64,000 nucleotides of DNA from Rhodoplanes tepidamans (GCF_030813915.1 NZ_JAUSUJ010000018.1:62001-126000), one strand, 5' to 3'; positions 17,765-26,166 are shown, counted from the stretch's first letter. The notes: generated by a model not told the origin, from the letters alone. Translations and numbers: made by a program.

Positions 17765-20700
17765 CGCACGATCTCCGCGTCGCAGCTGGCCGCGACCTTG
17801 GCCACCCGGGCCTTGAGGTCCGGCGTGATCTGCACCTTGTCGAGAGCCCCCGGAATGGTGTGGGCGACCTCCTTGGGCGCGCCGTCCACCACGATCTTGG
17901 TCTTCTCGAACAGCTCGGGGACCTGCTGGTAGCAGGTCTTGCAGTTGGTGCAGGCGGCGACGTCCTCGTCGTGGATGTACGGCACCGCGGCGCCGTTGGC
18001 CTTGCCGGCCGCCGGTCCGGCACCGGCCGCCGGAGCGGCGGACGCGACGCCCGCCCCTGCCCCGAAGGGTGCCAGCGCATCGCCGAGCGCGGACGGCGGG
18101 GCGCTGGACGAGGCGGCGAGCTCGCTCATCGCCCGGGCGATGGTGTCGAGCGTCGATTCCTGCGTCTGCACGGCCTGCTCGTAGCGCGACTTGAGCGCCT
18201 CGAGCTCGACCCGGTGATCGGCGTCCAGCTTCTCGATCTGGCGGCCGGCCAGGTACTGCAGGGTCCGCCAGTAGCGCCGCCGCTCCTCGACCAGGTGGAC
18301 GATGGCGTCCGACACCTCCAGCTTGATCAGCTTCTTGTCGTGGTCGGTCGACCACACGAAGGCGGTCTTGCCGACCCGCTCGGCCGGGGCGAGGGCGACG
18401 TAGTCCTCCACCGGCAGCGCGTCGGCGTCGGCGGCGAGCCGGCGGAACTGCTTCTTGAAGCGGGTCTCCTCCTGGGCGAAGTAGGCCGGGGTGAGCGCCA
18501 CGTCCATCAGCTTGACGGCGCCGTTCTCGACATATTCGAGCGTGGTCGTCGTCCAGTCCTTGTCGAGGTCCGGGTTCCCGTCGAGCGAGAACCAGCCCTT
18601 GCGGGTCGGGCTCGCCCCCGGATCGTGGACGAACACCGGGTTCATGCGGCTCTCGACGGCGAGGCGGGCGCGGCGGCTCGCGGCGGCGTCGGCGATGCCG
18701 TGCTCGGCCTGGCACGGCGTGTAGACGTCGAGCACGGCCGGCGAGGAGGTGTGGTTCAGGTACTTGGTGACGTTCTGCAGGAAGTGCTGCTGCAGCGCCG
18801 TCGAGGTCTGCACCACGAAGACGTTCGGGTGGAACGCGGCGATCAGGCCGAGCTCCTTGCGGTCCTCCTGCTTGCCCTTGTGGGCCGAGCCGAAGCGCGA
18901 CAGATCCGAGTCCTGGCCGGTGAGGCTGGCCGTGGAGGCCTGGCCGCCGGTGTTGGAGTAGACGCCGGTGTTCAGCACCACGACCTTGACCGGCGTGTTG
19001 GTGGCGAGGAGCCGCGACAGCGCGCCGAAGCCGATGTCGTAGGTGGCGCCGTCACCGCCCATGCTGATCACGGTCGGCAGCAGCGACAGCTCCTCCGGCG
19101 TGAACTGCGGCCACGCGAAGGTGCGGAAGAACTTGTCGTGCATGGCCGCGTCGTAGGCGTCGTCGAGTTCGAGCCTGGCGATGCGCAGCGCCTTCACGTC
19201 GTCCACGGCCGAGGCGGTGAGGCCCTCGAACAGGCCCTTGGCGACCGCCGGGGTGTCCTGGAACAGGCTGTTCACCCACGGGTCGTTGTAGGGGTTGAAC
19301 GGGAAGGTCGAGGCGTAGACGCTCGAGCAGCCGGTGGCGTTGGCGATCACGGCGGAGGCCGGGCCGTTGCCGGTCGGGCCGCTCTCCAGCAGGTACTGCC
19401 GCTTCTCCAGCGTCTCGATCACGCCCTTGATGCGGTCGCGGCGGGCCGCGTCGTCCTGGACGCTGGCGAGCTTCGCCTGCAGCTTCTCGATCAGGCCCTC
19501 CAGCTCGCGCAGGTGCTCCTTGCGGCGCCGCGTCTGGATGGCGTTGTTGGTCGAGGTGACGAGGCGGATCGCCGTCACCTCGCCGCAGCCGCGGCAGGCG
19601 CCGTGGCCGCCCGTGGTGGCGTAGTAGTTGTTGCGGTCGAGCATCAGCCGCTTGGTGTCGCCGTCGGCGGCGAGCGCCGAGTCGGTGAACCGGGCCGGCG
19701 TGTTGGGCGTGCCGGACAGGAACTCGAACCGGGCCTGCAGGGTGTCGAGCAGCTTGGCGTCCTGCTCGCGCGGCTTGAGGGCGCCGGGGCCGCAGACGTC
19801 GATGCACTCCAGGCAGCCCGAGCACTTCCACGGGTCGATCGCCACCGAGTAGAGGCCGCCCGAGCCGGGCTTCTCCTTCTCCATCGCGTCGAAGAACGGC
19901 CGCGTCCTGGCGACCGGGAAATCGGACAGGATCTCGGCGAGCTTGCCGAGATTGCGCTTGAGGGTCGGGTTGTCGAGGTCGAGCGAGGCGACGACGCCGC
20001 CGACCACCTCGCCGAGCGGCTTCGACTCCTTCGACCCGCGATACGCCTCGCGCACCGCCTCGGAGAGGACGAAGACCTGCCCGCGCACCGCCTCGCGCTG
20101 CGCCTCGACCAGATCGAGATGCTTGAGGCCGGTGAGCAGCAGGTCGTGGATGTCGTGCACCGTGTTGGGGATCGCGGCGTCCGGGCAGACCAGGGTGCAT
20201 TCCATGCAGCCGGTGCAGAGCTCGGGCGCGAACTCCGGCACGTCGCGGCGGAACAGGCCCTTGTCCTTCCAGGCGGCGGAGCCGGCCGGCATGAACATGC
20301 CGGTGCCGGGCAGCACCGGCGCCTCGGCGATGGTGCCGTCGCGGAACGGCGCGGCGATCATCTCCTCGTAGTACTCGCGGTCGAAGATGCCCTCGGCCGG
20401 CGCCGTGCCGGCCGCCTTGCACATCGCCGCCGAGATGGCGACGCTGCGCAGCTGCTGCACGCCGGCTTCGGTCTCCGCCTCGGCGAATTCGGGCCGGGTG
20501 TAGTCGACCGCCTGGGTGGCCTCCAGGCCCTCCTTGATCACCGCCATGTTGCCTTCGACGACGGCGGCGCCCTTGGAGCCGAACTTCTTCGAGAGCTGCT
20601 GCTGGACCTTCTTGAGGATGACGTCGATCGAGGCGTCGGCGACGATGCGGTCGACATGGCCGCACACCGCGCCGATGAAGGCGATGCCCATCATGCGGGT

Positions 20701-22749
20701 CTCGAGCTCAGGCGTCGGCGCGTGGCGCTTGGCCACCGCGAAGCCGTCGAGCACGAACATCTTCAGCTTCTTGTCGCGGATCGTCTTGCGGGCGCGCTTG
20801 GGCAGCTCCTTCCACACCTCGAGCGGCGAGAGGTTCGACTGCAGCACGAAGGTGCCGCCCTCGACCAGGCCGCGCAGCGGGTTGGTGTGGGCGAAGACCT
20901 TGTGGTCCGGCGAGACGACGATCTCGACGTCCTCGAGCTCGGCATTGGTGATCTTCACCGTCTCCGGGCTCAGGGTGATGTAGTAGTTGGTCGGCGCGCC
21001 GCTCTTCTCCGAGCCGTACTTGGGCGACGCCTTGGAGTGCATGTCGAGCACGCCGGCCAGGATGTCGGTCAGCAGCTTGCCGGTGGCGATGGTGCCGTAG
21101 CCGCCGACCGAGTGGAAGCGCACCCGGAAGGCCGAGGGCGGCAGCAGGCTCGGGTTCGGCTCGGTCTCGAGCGCCATCAGCTCGGTCTCGGGATAGGCCG
21201 CCTTCAGGCGCTCCTGCAGGGCCGCCAGCCGCGGGCTCGGATCCTTGGCGAAGAACTGCGAGCCGAGATAGACGAACGGCGCGTTCGTCGTCTCCATGTT
21301 CCTGAACGCCGCGATCAGGTGGCGCGGCTGCAGGTCGTGCGCGCCGAGGCCGAAGATCGCCGTGGTCATCTTGGGCAGGCGGTCGATCGCCGGGATGCCG
21401 GGGTGGCGCGGGCCGGCGGCGTTCTCGACGCCCTTGAACAGTGCCTGGGTGACGAAGCTGGTCAGCGCCGTGACGTCGGAGCGCTCCAGCACGGTGACGG
21501 CCGTCTTGCCCTTCAGGGCCTCGACCAGCTCGGCCTCCGGGAACGGCTGCAGCAGCTTGATCGACACCACGCCGACCTTCTTGCCCTTGCTGCGCAGATG
21601 CGCGACCACGGCCTCGACGTCGTCGGTCACCGAGCCGAGGCCGACCATCACGTGCTCGGCGTCGTCGCACATGTAGGTCATCACCGGCTTGTACTCGCGG
21701 CCGGTGAGCGCCGAGTACTCGGCCATCGCCTCGCGCACGAAGCGCGGCACGTCGCGCACGAAGTGGGTGCGGTGGTCGATCGAGCCGGCCTGGAAGTCGG
21801 GCTGGTTCTGCACGCCGCCGGTGAGGCCGGGATTGTGCACGTCGACCAGCGCCGGCACCAGCTGGCGGGTGCCCTTCTCGTAGGCGTTCAGCCACTGGCG
21901 CTTCCAGGCGCCGCGCAGCTCCTCCGGCACCAGGGCCAGCGTGTCGCCGACCAGCGCCGCGGCGTTGTCGGTCTCGACCTGCTCGGCCTCGGTGTCGAGC
22001 CAGGTGCGCAGCTTGGCGAGGTCGGCGGGGGCGAAGTCGCCCTCGTGCTTGATCAGCCACAGCTTGAGCTGCTGGACGCGGCCCTTGCCGCCGAACAGAA
22101 TCTCCTGGGCCACCGTCGGGCACTTGATGCGGCCGGCCGGATCGCCGAGGAACTCGCGGATCAGCTCCGGCTCCGGCATCAGCGCCTCGCTCATCATGTG
22201 CGAGGTGGCGAAGCCGTCCATGGCGTTGGCGACCGGGATCAGCGAGGTGGCCGACACCTTGTAGGAGATCACGGCGAGGTCGGCCGCCTCCTGCGGGTTG
22301 GAGCCGAACAGGATCGTGTAGCCGGACTGCAGCAGCGCGTAGACGTCGTCGTGGCCAGCCATCACGTTGAGCGAGTGCTTCGACACCACGCGGGCGGCGA
22401 CCTGCAGCACGAAGCCGCCGACCTTCTTGCCGACCGTCACGTAGTGGGACTCGAGGCCGTAGAGGATGCCCTGGCTGGACGAGGCGTTGGAGACGAACTT
22501 GCCGCCGGTGAGCGCGGCGCCGAGCGCGCCCGACTGGGCCGAGTGCTCGCCTTCCGGCTCGAAGAAGAACGGATGCTTGCCCCACACGTTGCAGCCGCCC
22601 GCCGAGCGGAAGGCCTCGTAGATTTCCGAGATCTCGGTGGACGGCGTGATCGGGTAGCCGATGACGCCGCCGCAGACGTGACCCATCACCTGGGCGACGG
22701 CACCGTTTCCGTTGATGACTGTCGGAATGCCGGGATATTTCGCGTTCAT
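17761..22749 (-). CDS. Very large fused 2-oxoacid (pyruvate):ferredoxin oxidoreductase with C-terminal ferredoxin-like domain
   Basis: A 1662-residue protein, against about 1170-1200 for NifJ. Domain I begins at the N-terminus (NGNGAVAQVMGHVCGGVIGYPITPSTE). Domain II is near 350-430 (PVMTYMCDDAEHVMVGLGS) and the gamma domain near 540 (VGGYGTIATGKLLTDILAG). Two [4Fe-4S] motifs follow near 845 (CTGCMECTLVCPD) and 975 (CSGCLECIDVCGPG). The TPP domain runs ~1050-1330 (CRGCGEVTA; GGDGATYDIG ... NTGVYSNTGGQAS), with a coiled-coil insert. An extra ~330 residues end in a single-cluster ferredoxin (ACTNCKTCYQQ) near 1598. It would oxidise pyruvate or another 2-oxoacid to acyl-CoA and CO2. Specificity is unproven. 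The start gives the PFOR-like N-terminus; Shine-Dalgarno is weak. Confidence 0.9.
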   Translation of the reverse strand: MNAKYPGIPTVINGNGAVAQVMGHVCGGVIGYPITPSTEISEIYEAFRSAGGCNVWGKHPFFFEPEGEHSAQSGALGAALTGGKFVSNASSSQGILYGLESHYVTVGKKVGGFVLQVAARVVSKHSLNVMAGHDDVYALLQSGYTILFGSNPQEAADLAVISYKVSATSLIPVANAMDGFATSHMMSEALMPEPELIREFLGDPAGRIKCPTVAQEILFGGKGRVQQLKLWLIKHEGDFAPADLAKLRTWLDTEAEQVETDNAAALVGDTLALVPEELRGAWKRQWLNAYEKGTRQLVPALVDVHNPGLTGGVQNQPDFQAGSIDHRTHFVRDVPRFVREAMAEYSALTGREYKPVMTYMCDDAEHVMVGLGSVTDDVEAVVAHLRSKGKKVGVVSIKLLQPFPEAELVEALKGKTAVTVLERSDVTALTSFVTQALFKGVENAAGPRHPGIPAIDRLPKMTTAIFGLGAHDLQPRHLIAAFRNMETTNAPFVYLGSQFFAKDPSPRLAALQERLKAAYPETELMALETEPNPSLLPPSAFRVRFHSVGGYGTIATGKLLTDILAGVLDMHSKASPKYGSEKSGAPTNYYITLSPETVKITNAELEDVEIVVSPDHKVFAHTNPLRGLVEGGTFVLQSNLSPLEVWKELPKRARKTIRDKKLKMFVLDGFAVAKRHAPTPELETRMMGIAFIGAVCGHVDRIVADASIDVILKKVQQQLSKKFGSKGAAVVEGNMAVIKEGLEATQAVDYTRPEFAEAETEAGVQQLRSVAISAAMCKAAGTAPAEGIFDREYYEEMIAAPFRDGTIAEAPVLPGTGMFMPAGSAAWKDKGLFRRDVPEFAPELCTGCMECTLVCPDAAIPNTVHDIHDLLLTGLKHLDLVEAQREAVRGQVFVLSEAVREAYRGSKESKPLGEVVGGVVASLDLDNPTLKRNLGKLAEILSDFPVARTRPFFDAMEKEKPGSGGLYSVAIDPWKCSGCLECIDVCGPGALKPREQDAKLLDTLQARFEFLSGTPNTPARFTDSALAADGDTKRLMLDRNNYYATTGGHGACRGCGEVTAIRLVTSTNNAIQTRRRKEHLRELEGLIEKLQAKLASVQDDAARRDRIKGVIETLEKRQYLLESGPTGNGPASAVIANATGCSSVYASTFPFNPYNDPWVNSLFQDTPAVAKGLFEGLTASAVDDVKALRIARLELDDAYDAAMHDKFFRTFAWPQFTPEELSLLPTVISMGGDGATYDIGFGALSRLLATNTPVKVVVLNTGVYSNTGGQASTASLTGQDSDLSRFGSAHKGKQEDRKELGLIAAFHPNVFVVQTSTALQQHFLQNVTKYLNHTSSPAVLDVYTPCQAEHGIADAAASRRARLAVESRMNPVFVHDPGASPTRKGWFSLDGNPDLDKDWTTTTLEYVENGAVKLMDVALTPAYFAQEETRFKKQFRRLAADADALPVEDYVALAPAERVGKTAFVWSTDHDKKLIKLEVSDAIVHLVEERRRYWRTLQYLAGRQIEKLDADHRVELEALKSRYEQAVQTQESTLDTIARAMSELAASSSAPPSALGDALAPFGAGAGVASAAPAAGAGPAAGKANGAAVPYIHDEDVAACTNCKTCYQQVPELFEKTKIVVDGAPKEVAHTIPGALDKVQITPDLKARVAKVAASCDAEIVR

Positions 22750-22924
22750 CTGTTGCGTCCGTCTGGTACGTGATCTCGCGCCGAGCAGGCGTCCGTGCGC
22801 TCGCGTTCGGAGTCGGGGCGACCGAGGTCGCTCGAACCTTCGGAAATCGACGTTCCGCCCCTGACTGTTCTCCGGTCGACACGACGAGACCCGCTCAGGC
22901 GTGCCGTCCACCTTGACTGGAAGC

Positions 22925-22966
22925 GTTCTACGCCGCGGGTCCCTCCCCCGCTCTGACTATTGTCAA
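22925..22966 (-). promoter_or_regulatory. Candidate FNR/FixK-dependent promoter of the 2-oxoacid oxidoreductase operon
   Basis: On the minus strand, TTGAC-AATA-GTCAG (22966-22953) differs by one base from TTGAC-N4-GTCAA, the general FNR/FixK dyad. A -10-like TAGAAC follows at 22930-22925 after 22 bases. A start near 22918 would put the dyad centre at -41.5, the class II position for FNR-type activators, leaving a leader of about 170 bases. The same geometry occurs before ubiT. Confidence 0.6.
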
Positions 22967-23454
22967 AGGGTCCCGGGCGGCAGCCTCGTACCGCACTGCC
23001 GCAACCGCGACGCAGGGCACGCATGCGCACCGCATGACGGGACGCCGCCGCGGGCGGGTGCGCCGCGCGGGGCCGCCGCCCTCCGATCGACCGCGTCGCG
23101 GAAAGCGGCGCCCGGTGCGGGTTTTCACGACGGCGCCGCGCCCGCCGCCCCCGGCCGGCCGGCGCCGCCCGGCTTTCGTTGCACTGCGGAACAGACGGGC
23201 GGGTGATCCGCGCGCGCCGCATTCCCGTCATGTGAAATATCAAGTGATCTGGGAGCTGGATGCGCTCCTGATATGTCGGAGCGCCGGCACCGGCATGCGC
23301 GGGACGGAGACGACGGCCTCGCCGGCCCTTCCCCGGGACGTCCGAAGACGCGCACGGCCCGCCCCCCGCACCTCGCGCCCCGGCCCCGGGCGGGCCCCGA
23401 GTCGGCCCCGCTCCGCCGGCCGCCCGCACCGGCCACCCGCACCATAGCAGCCGG

Positions 23455-23469
23455 CTATCGAACCGATAG
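23455..23469 (+). promoter_or_regulatory. Candidate LysR-type operator (copy 1)
   Basis: CTATCGAACCGATAG is a perfect dyad of the form CTAT-N7-ATAG and contains a T-N11-A LysR box. It ends 90 bases before the ATG of the first 54-residue protein and is followed by ACTCGGCATTTCAGTTCGG, which recurs after the matching dyad at 26086-26100. Confidence 0.6.
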
Positions 23470-23518
23470 GGACTCGGCATTTCAGTTCGGCCGTCGCCGC
23501 CGCGATATTCGCATCACC

Positions 23519-23535
23519 GGCTTCGAGACGAAGCC
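23519..23535 (+). promoter_or_regulatory. Conserved leader stem-loop before copy 1
   Basis: GGCTTC-GAGAC-GAAGCC forms a six-pair stem 24 bases before the ATG. The identical sequence stands at the same distance before copy 3 (26150-26166). It could stabilise the mRNA or bind a regulator. Confidence 0.45.
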
Positions 23536-23559
23536 TTCAACGAACCACGGAGACCCCCG

Positions 23560-23724
23560 ATGACCGCGTCCAAGATCGCCCTCTTCGCCCTCGCCGCCAG
23601 CGTGCTGGCGTCCGTGCAGCCCGTCCACGCCGCGCCGTTCGGCGACCAGGGCAGCCACTACGTCCAGACCCGGGCCGGCGTCGTCGAGACCGGCACCGAC
23701 CAGGCCAAGGGCGACATCCGCTGA
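23560..23724 (+). CDS. Small exported protein, family of three paralogues (copy 1)
   Basis: A 54-residue protein with a clear Sec signal: MTASK, a hydrophobic run ALFALAASVLASV, then VHAAP with cleavage near residue 24. The mature peptide is only about 30 residues, AAPFGDQGSHYVQ ... ETGTDQAKGDIR, hydrophilic and without Cys. GGAG lies 8 bases before the ATG. It differs from copy 2 by a single residue (Val for Ala at position 41). The function is unknown and I do not recognise the family. Export to the periplasm is inferred. Its upstream 90 bases (LysR-type box, shared block, stem-loop) are shared with copy 3, so expression under the nearby LysR regulator is likely. Confidence 0.75.
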   Translation: MTASKIALFALAASVLASVQPVHAAPFGDQGSHYVQTRAGVVETGTDQAKGDIR

Positions 23725-23943
23725 CCGGCGGATCCACGCCCCCTGAAATCCCCCGAACCCGAAGCGTTTCCGATGCCGATGACTCGTGATGTTCCGCTCG
23801 TCCCCGCGAAGGCGGGGACCCAGGGGCGCCGCCGCAAGACGCCCTGGATCCCCGCTTGCGCGGGGATGAGCGGAGGGCGGGTCGGCATCGGCGAAAGACC
23901 ACACTCCAACCCCCGTCACCCCCGCAACGAACAGGAGACTCTG
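23725..23943. other. Spacer between tandem copies 1 and 2
   Basis: Holds a type A REP doublet at 23794-23873 and an AGGAGACT Shine-Dalgarno just before the ATG at 23944. The LysR box and leader stem-loop of copy 1 are not repeated here, so copy 2 probably relies on transcription from copy 1. Confidence 0.55.
23794..23873. repeat. REP-like doublet, type A
   Basis: Left hairpin CCGCTCGTCCCCGCGAAGGC with GGGGACCCAGG; right hairpin CCTGGATCCCCGCTTGCGC with GGGGATGAGCGG. It lies exactly between the two nearly identical tandem genes. Confidence 0.8.
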
Positions 23944-24108
23944 ATGACCGCGTCCAAGATCGCCCTCTTCGCCCTCGCCGCCAGCGTGCTGGCGTCCGTG
24001 CAGCCCGTCCACGCCGCGCCGTTCGGCGACCAGGGCAGCCACTACGTCCAGACCCGGGCCGGCGCCGTCGAGACCGGCACCGACCAGGCCAAGGGCGACA
24101 TCCGCTGA
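23944..24108 (+). CDS. Small exported protein, family of three paralogues (copy 2)
   Basis: A 54-residue protein identical to copy 1 except for Ala instead of Val at position 41. The coding DNA is almost unchanged, so the duplication or gene conversion is recent. It has the same Sec signal and ~30-residue mature peptide. Its own AGGAGACT ribosome site lies upstream, but the LysR-type box is missing. A 12-bp perfect stem follows the stop codon at 24120-24146. The next gene on the strand is the peroxiredoxin-like protein. Function unknown. Confidence 0.75.
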   Translation: MTASKIALFALAASVLASVQPVHAAPFGDQGSHYVQTRAGAVETGTDQAKGDIR

Positions 24109-24119
24109 CCGGCGGACAT

Positions 24120-24146
24120 GACGGGCCGGCCTCCGGCCGGCCCGTC
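24120..24146 (+). terminator. Strong hairpin after copy 2
   Basis: GACGGGCCGGCC pairs perfectly with GGCCGGCCCGTC around a TCC loop. There is no U-tract, so it may be a weak terminator or an mRNA 3' stabiliser. A comparable perfect stem follows copy 3. Confidence 0.45.
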
Positions 24147-24292
24147 GCCACGGCCGGCGGCTTCGATTGCCGCCGCCCCGGACGTGTTGTAGACCGGACG
24201 TCGTCCCGCCCGGCCGGACCCGTCCGGTCCGCGCTGCGCGACGGCACCGGGGCCTTCTTCGACGAGGCGCTCTTCCGACGAGGCCACAGGCG

Positions 24293-24997
24293 ATGTCCGA
24301 ACCGCGCCGATCCGCCTTCGAATGCTGCCGCGACATGGATGCGTCGCTGTGCGAGCGGCTCGACGCCCTCGACGCGGCCTTCCAGGAGCAGTTTCCCGGC
24401 CTCCAGGAGGTGACCGACCGGCTGGTCGCGCGGCTGCGCGCCAGCGGGGTCGGTGCCGCCGCGCCGCAGGTCGGCGACCCGATGCCGGACTTCCTGCTCC
24501 CCGACTGCTCCGGCCGGCTGGTCGGCCTCGACGACCTGCTGGAGGACGGACCGGTGGCGCTGGTGTTCCACCGCGGCCACTGGTGCTCGTACTGCCGGCT
24601 GAGCGTCGACGCGCTGGCGGAGGCGAGCGAGGCCGCCAGGGCGGCCGGGCTGCGGATCGTCGCCGTGGTGCCCGACATCCAGGAGTTCGCCGCGGCCTTC
24701 GCGGCGGATGCGCACGGCGCGATCCCGGTGCTGTGCGACGTCGACAACGGCTACGCGGCCAGCCTGAACCTGGTCGTGTGGATGGGCGACGAGATGCTGG
24801 CGCTCACCAAGAAGGCCGGCGTCGACCTGCCGCGCTACCAGGGCAACGACTCCTGGTCGCTGCCGATCCCGGCCGCCTTCGTGATCGGCCGCGACAGGCG
24901 GATCCTGGCGCGCTTCGTCGATCCGGACTACCGCAGGCGGATGCCGATCGAGGACATGCTGGCCGCCGCCCGGCGCGCCGACGCCGCGGCGCGCTGA
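24293..24997 (+). CDS. Peroxiredoxin-like (AhpC/TSA, redoxin family) protein
   Basis: A 234-residue thioredoxin-fold protein. The N-terminal ~75 residues are helical. The redoxin core starts at VGDPMPDFLLPDCSGRLVGL and has the active-site run VFHRGHWCSYCRLSVDAL, with two Cys in a W-C-x-x-C arrangement typical of peroxiredoxin-like proteins. A PIPAAFVIGRDRRILARFVDPDY segment supplies the cis-Pro and final strand. It would reduce peroxides or act as a thiol oxidoreductase in the cytoplasm, as no signal is seen. The ATG at 24293 avoids an Arg-rich upstream extension. Its place between the small exported genes and the LysR regulator suggests an oxidative-stress link, but that is inference. Confidence 0.8.
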   Translation: MSEPRRSAFECCRDMDASLCERLDALDAAFQEQFPGLQEVTDRLVARLRASGVGAAAPQVGDPMPDFLLPDCSGRLVGLDDLLEDGPVALVFHRGHWCSYCRLSVDALAEASEAARAAGLRIVAVVPDIQEFAAAFAADAHGAIPVLCDVDNGYAASLNLVVWMGDEMLALTKKAGVDLPRYQGNDSWSLPIPAAFVIGRDRRILARFVDPDYRRRMPIEDMLAAARRADAAAR

Positions 24998-25025
24998 TCC
25001 GCCGCCGGCGCGGCCGCGGCGCGTC

Positions 25026-25913
25026 TCACGTCAGCAGGCTCTTCCAGTTGCAGGCGCGCAGCATCTTCATCGCGGCCGTCGCGGCGGCCGAACGCTCGCG
25101 CCCGGCGACGCCGTACAGATAGACGGTCCGCTCGAGCGCGAAGCCGGACAGCGCGGCGCGCGCCACGCCGGCGCTCCCGGCGAGGCTCTGCGGCGCGATC
25201 ACGACGCCGAGATCCGCCTCCAGGAAATGCAGGAGATCGCGCTCGCTGTCGATCTCGTGGGCGCGGTCGACGTCGATGTCGGCCTTGCGCAGCAGCTCGG
25301 CGATCCTGCCGGCGTGCTCGCAATAGGTCCGGGTGAGGAGCCGCTCGTCGCGCAGCGCGTCGAGCGCGACGACGTCCTGGCCGGCGAGCCGGCTGGCGGC
25401 ACCGAACAGCAGCTGGAACGGCTCCGAGAACAGCGGCCAGTGATCGAGCCGGTCCCAGCTCACGTCGATCGCCGCGATCAGGCCGAGCTCGGCGCGTCCC
25501 TCCTTCAGGAAGCGCGCGACGTCGGCGGCCGAGCCGCGCAGCAGCCTCAGGTCGAGCCCGCGGAAATGCCGTCCGAGCTCGCGGACATGCGGCACCAGCA
25601 GCGCGCCGTCGATGCTGTCCGACGCGGCGATGCGCAGCGTGCCGGCCTCGCCCTTCTTCATCGACGAGGCGAGCGAGCGCGCCGCGCGGGCCGCGTCGTC
25701 GCATTGCTGGAGGAACGGCAGCATCCGCTGGCCGAGATCGGTGAGCAGCGCCTGCGGCCGCTCGCGCCGGAACAGATCGCCGCCGAACTCCGCCTCGAGC
25801 TGCTGGATCGCGCGCGTCAGCGACGGCTGCGACACGTTGCAGTCGGCGGCGGCCTGCGTGAAATTGCGCGTCCTCGCCAAGGCGAGGAAATAGCGCACCT
25901 GATGCATTTCCAT
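25026..25913 (-). CDS. LysR-family transcriptional regulator
   Basis: A 295-residue LysR regulator. The winged helix-turn-helix is at residues 3-62 (HQVRYFLALARTRNFTQAAA, then VSQPSLTRAIQQLEAEFGGDLF), followed by a two-lobe effector domain. The start at 25913 (MEMHQVRYF) fits the family; a start two codons later is equally possible. It is divergent from the third small exported gene. The intergenic region holds a CTAT-N7-ATAG box matching one in front of copy 1, so it probably regulates those genes and itself. Effector cysteines of OxyR type are not evident, so a peroxide-sensing role suggested by the neighbour is unproven. Confidence 0.9.
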   Translation of the reverse strand: MEMHQVRYFLALARTRNFTQAAADCNVSQPSLTRAIQQLEAEFGGDLFRRERPQALLTDLGQRMLPFLQQCDDAARAARSLASSMKKGEAGTLRIAASDSIDGALLVPHVRELGRHFRGLDLRLLRGSAADVARFLKEGRAELGLIAAIDVSWDRLDHWPLFSEPFQLLFGAASRLAGQDVVALDALRDERLLTRTYCEHAGRIAELLRKADIDVDRAHEIDSERDLLHFLEADLGVVIAPQSLAGSAGVARAALSGFALERTVYLYGVAGRERSAAATAAMKMLRACNWKSLLT

Positions 25914-26072
25914 TCGCGCACGAACCAGGATCGGGGGAGGCGCCGGCGCTGCGCCGGCCGGCGGTGGCGGCATCGGCCGGCCGCCGGCGAGTCTCGGGAA
26001 ACGCTCTCCTCCGGTCAAGCCGGAATCGGTGCGGCGCCCCGCGCGGTGCCGACCGCCGCGCCGCCGGCGTCC

Positions 26073-26100
26073 CGATAGCGCGACGCTATCGATCCCATAG
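26073..26100 (+). promoter_or_regulatory. Candidate LysR-type operators (copy 3), two overlapping dyads
   Basis: A perfect dyad CGATAGCG-CGA-CGCTATCG (26073-26091) overlaps CTATCGATCCCATAG (26086-26100). The latter has the CTAT-N7-ATAG form seen at 23455-23469. Both lie between the divergent LysR gene and copy 3, the usual place for autoregulation plus activation. The ATG of copy 3 is 90 bases downstream, the same distance as for copy 1. Confidence 0.65.
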
Positions 26101-26149
26101 CCACTCGGCATTTCAGTTCGGCGGCCGTCGCCGCGATATTCGCATCACC

Positions 26150-26166
26150 GGCTTCGAGACGAAGCC
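26150..26166 (+). promoter_or_regulatory. Conserved leader stem-loop before copy 3
   Basis: GGCTTC-GAGAC-GAAGCC, identical to 23519-23535 and also 24 bases before the start codon. Confidence 0.45.

Larger units (their letters stand above)
22750..23559. other. Divergent intergenic region with regulatory sites
   Basis: No gene is convincing here. On the left it carries the FNR-like promoter of the oxidoreductase operon (22925-22966), and on the right the LysR-type box and leader of the first small exported protein (23455-23559). The middle, about 22980-23440, is very GC-rich with no recognised repeats. Confidence 0.55.

Noticed and set aside
14714..17932. A long plus-strand open frame opposite the Nfn-like gene
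   Set aside because: Same reasoning: antisense to a gene with clear FAD, NADPH and Fe-S motifs, with no family signal of its own.
17860..22773. A plus-strand open frame of over 1600 codons opposite the giant oxidoreductase gene
   Set aside because: It is antisense to a gene with complete PFOR motifs, is rich in Arg/Ala/Gly/His/Asp-type low-complexity sequence and has no recognisable domain; at ~70% GC such shadows are expected.
22750..23559. Small open frames in the divergent region as genes
   Set aside because: They overlap one another on both strands, lack ribosome sites and are compositionally like non-coding GC-rich DNA.
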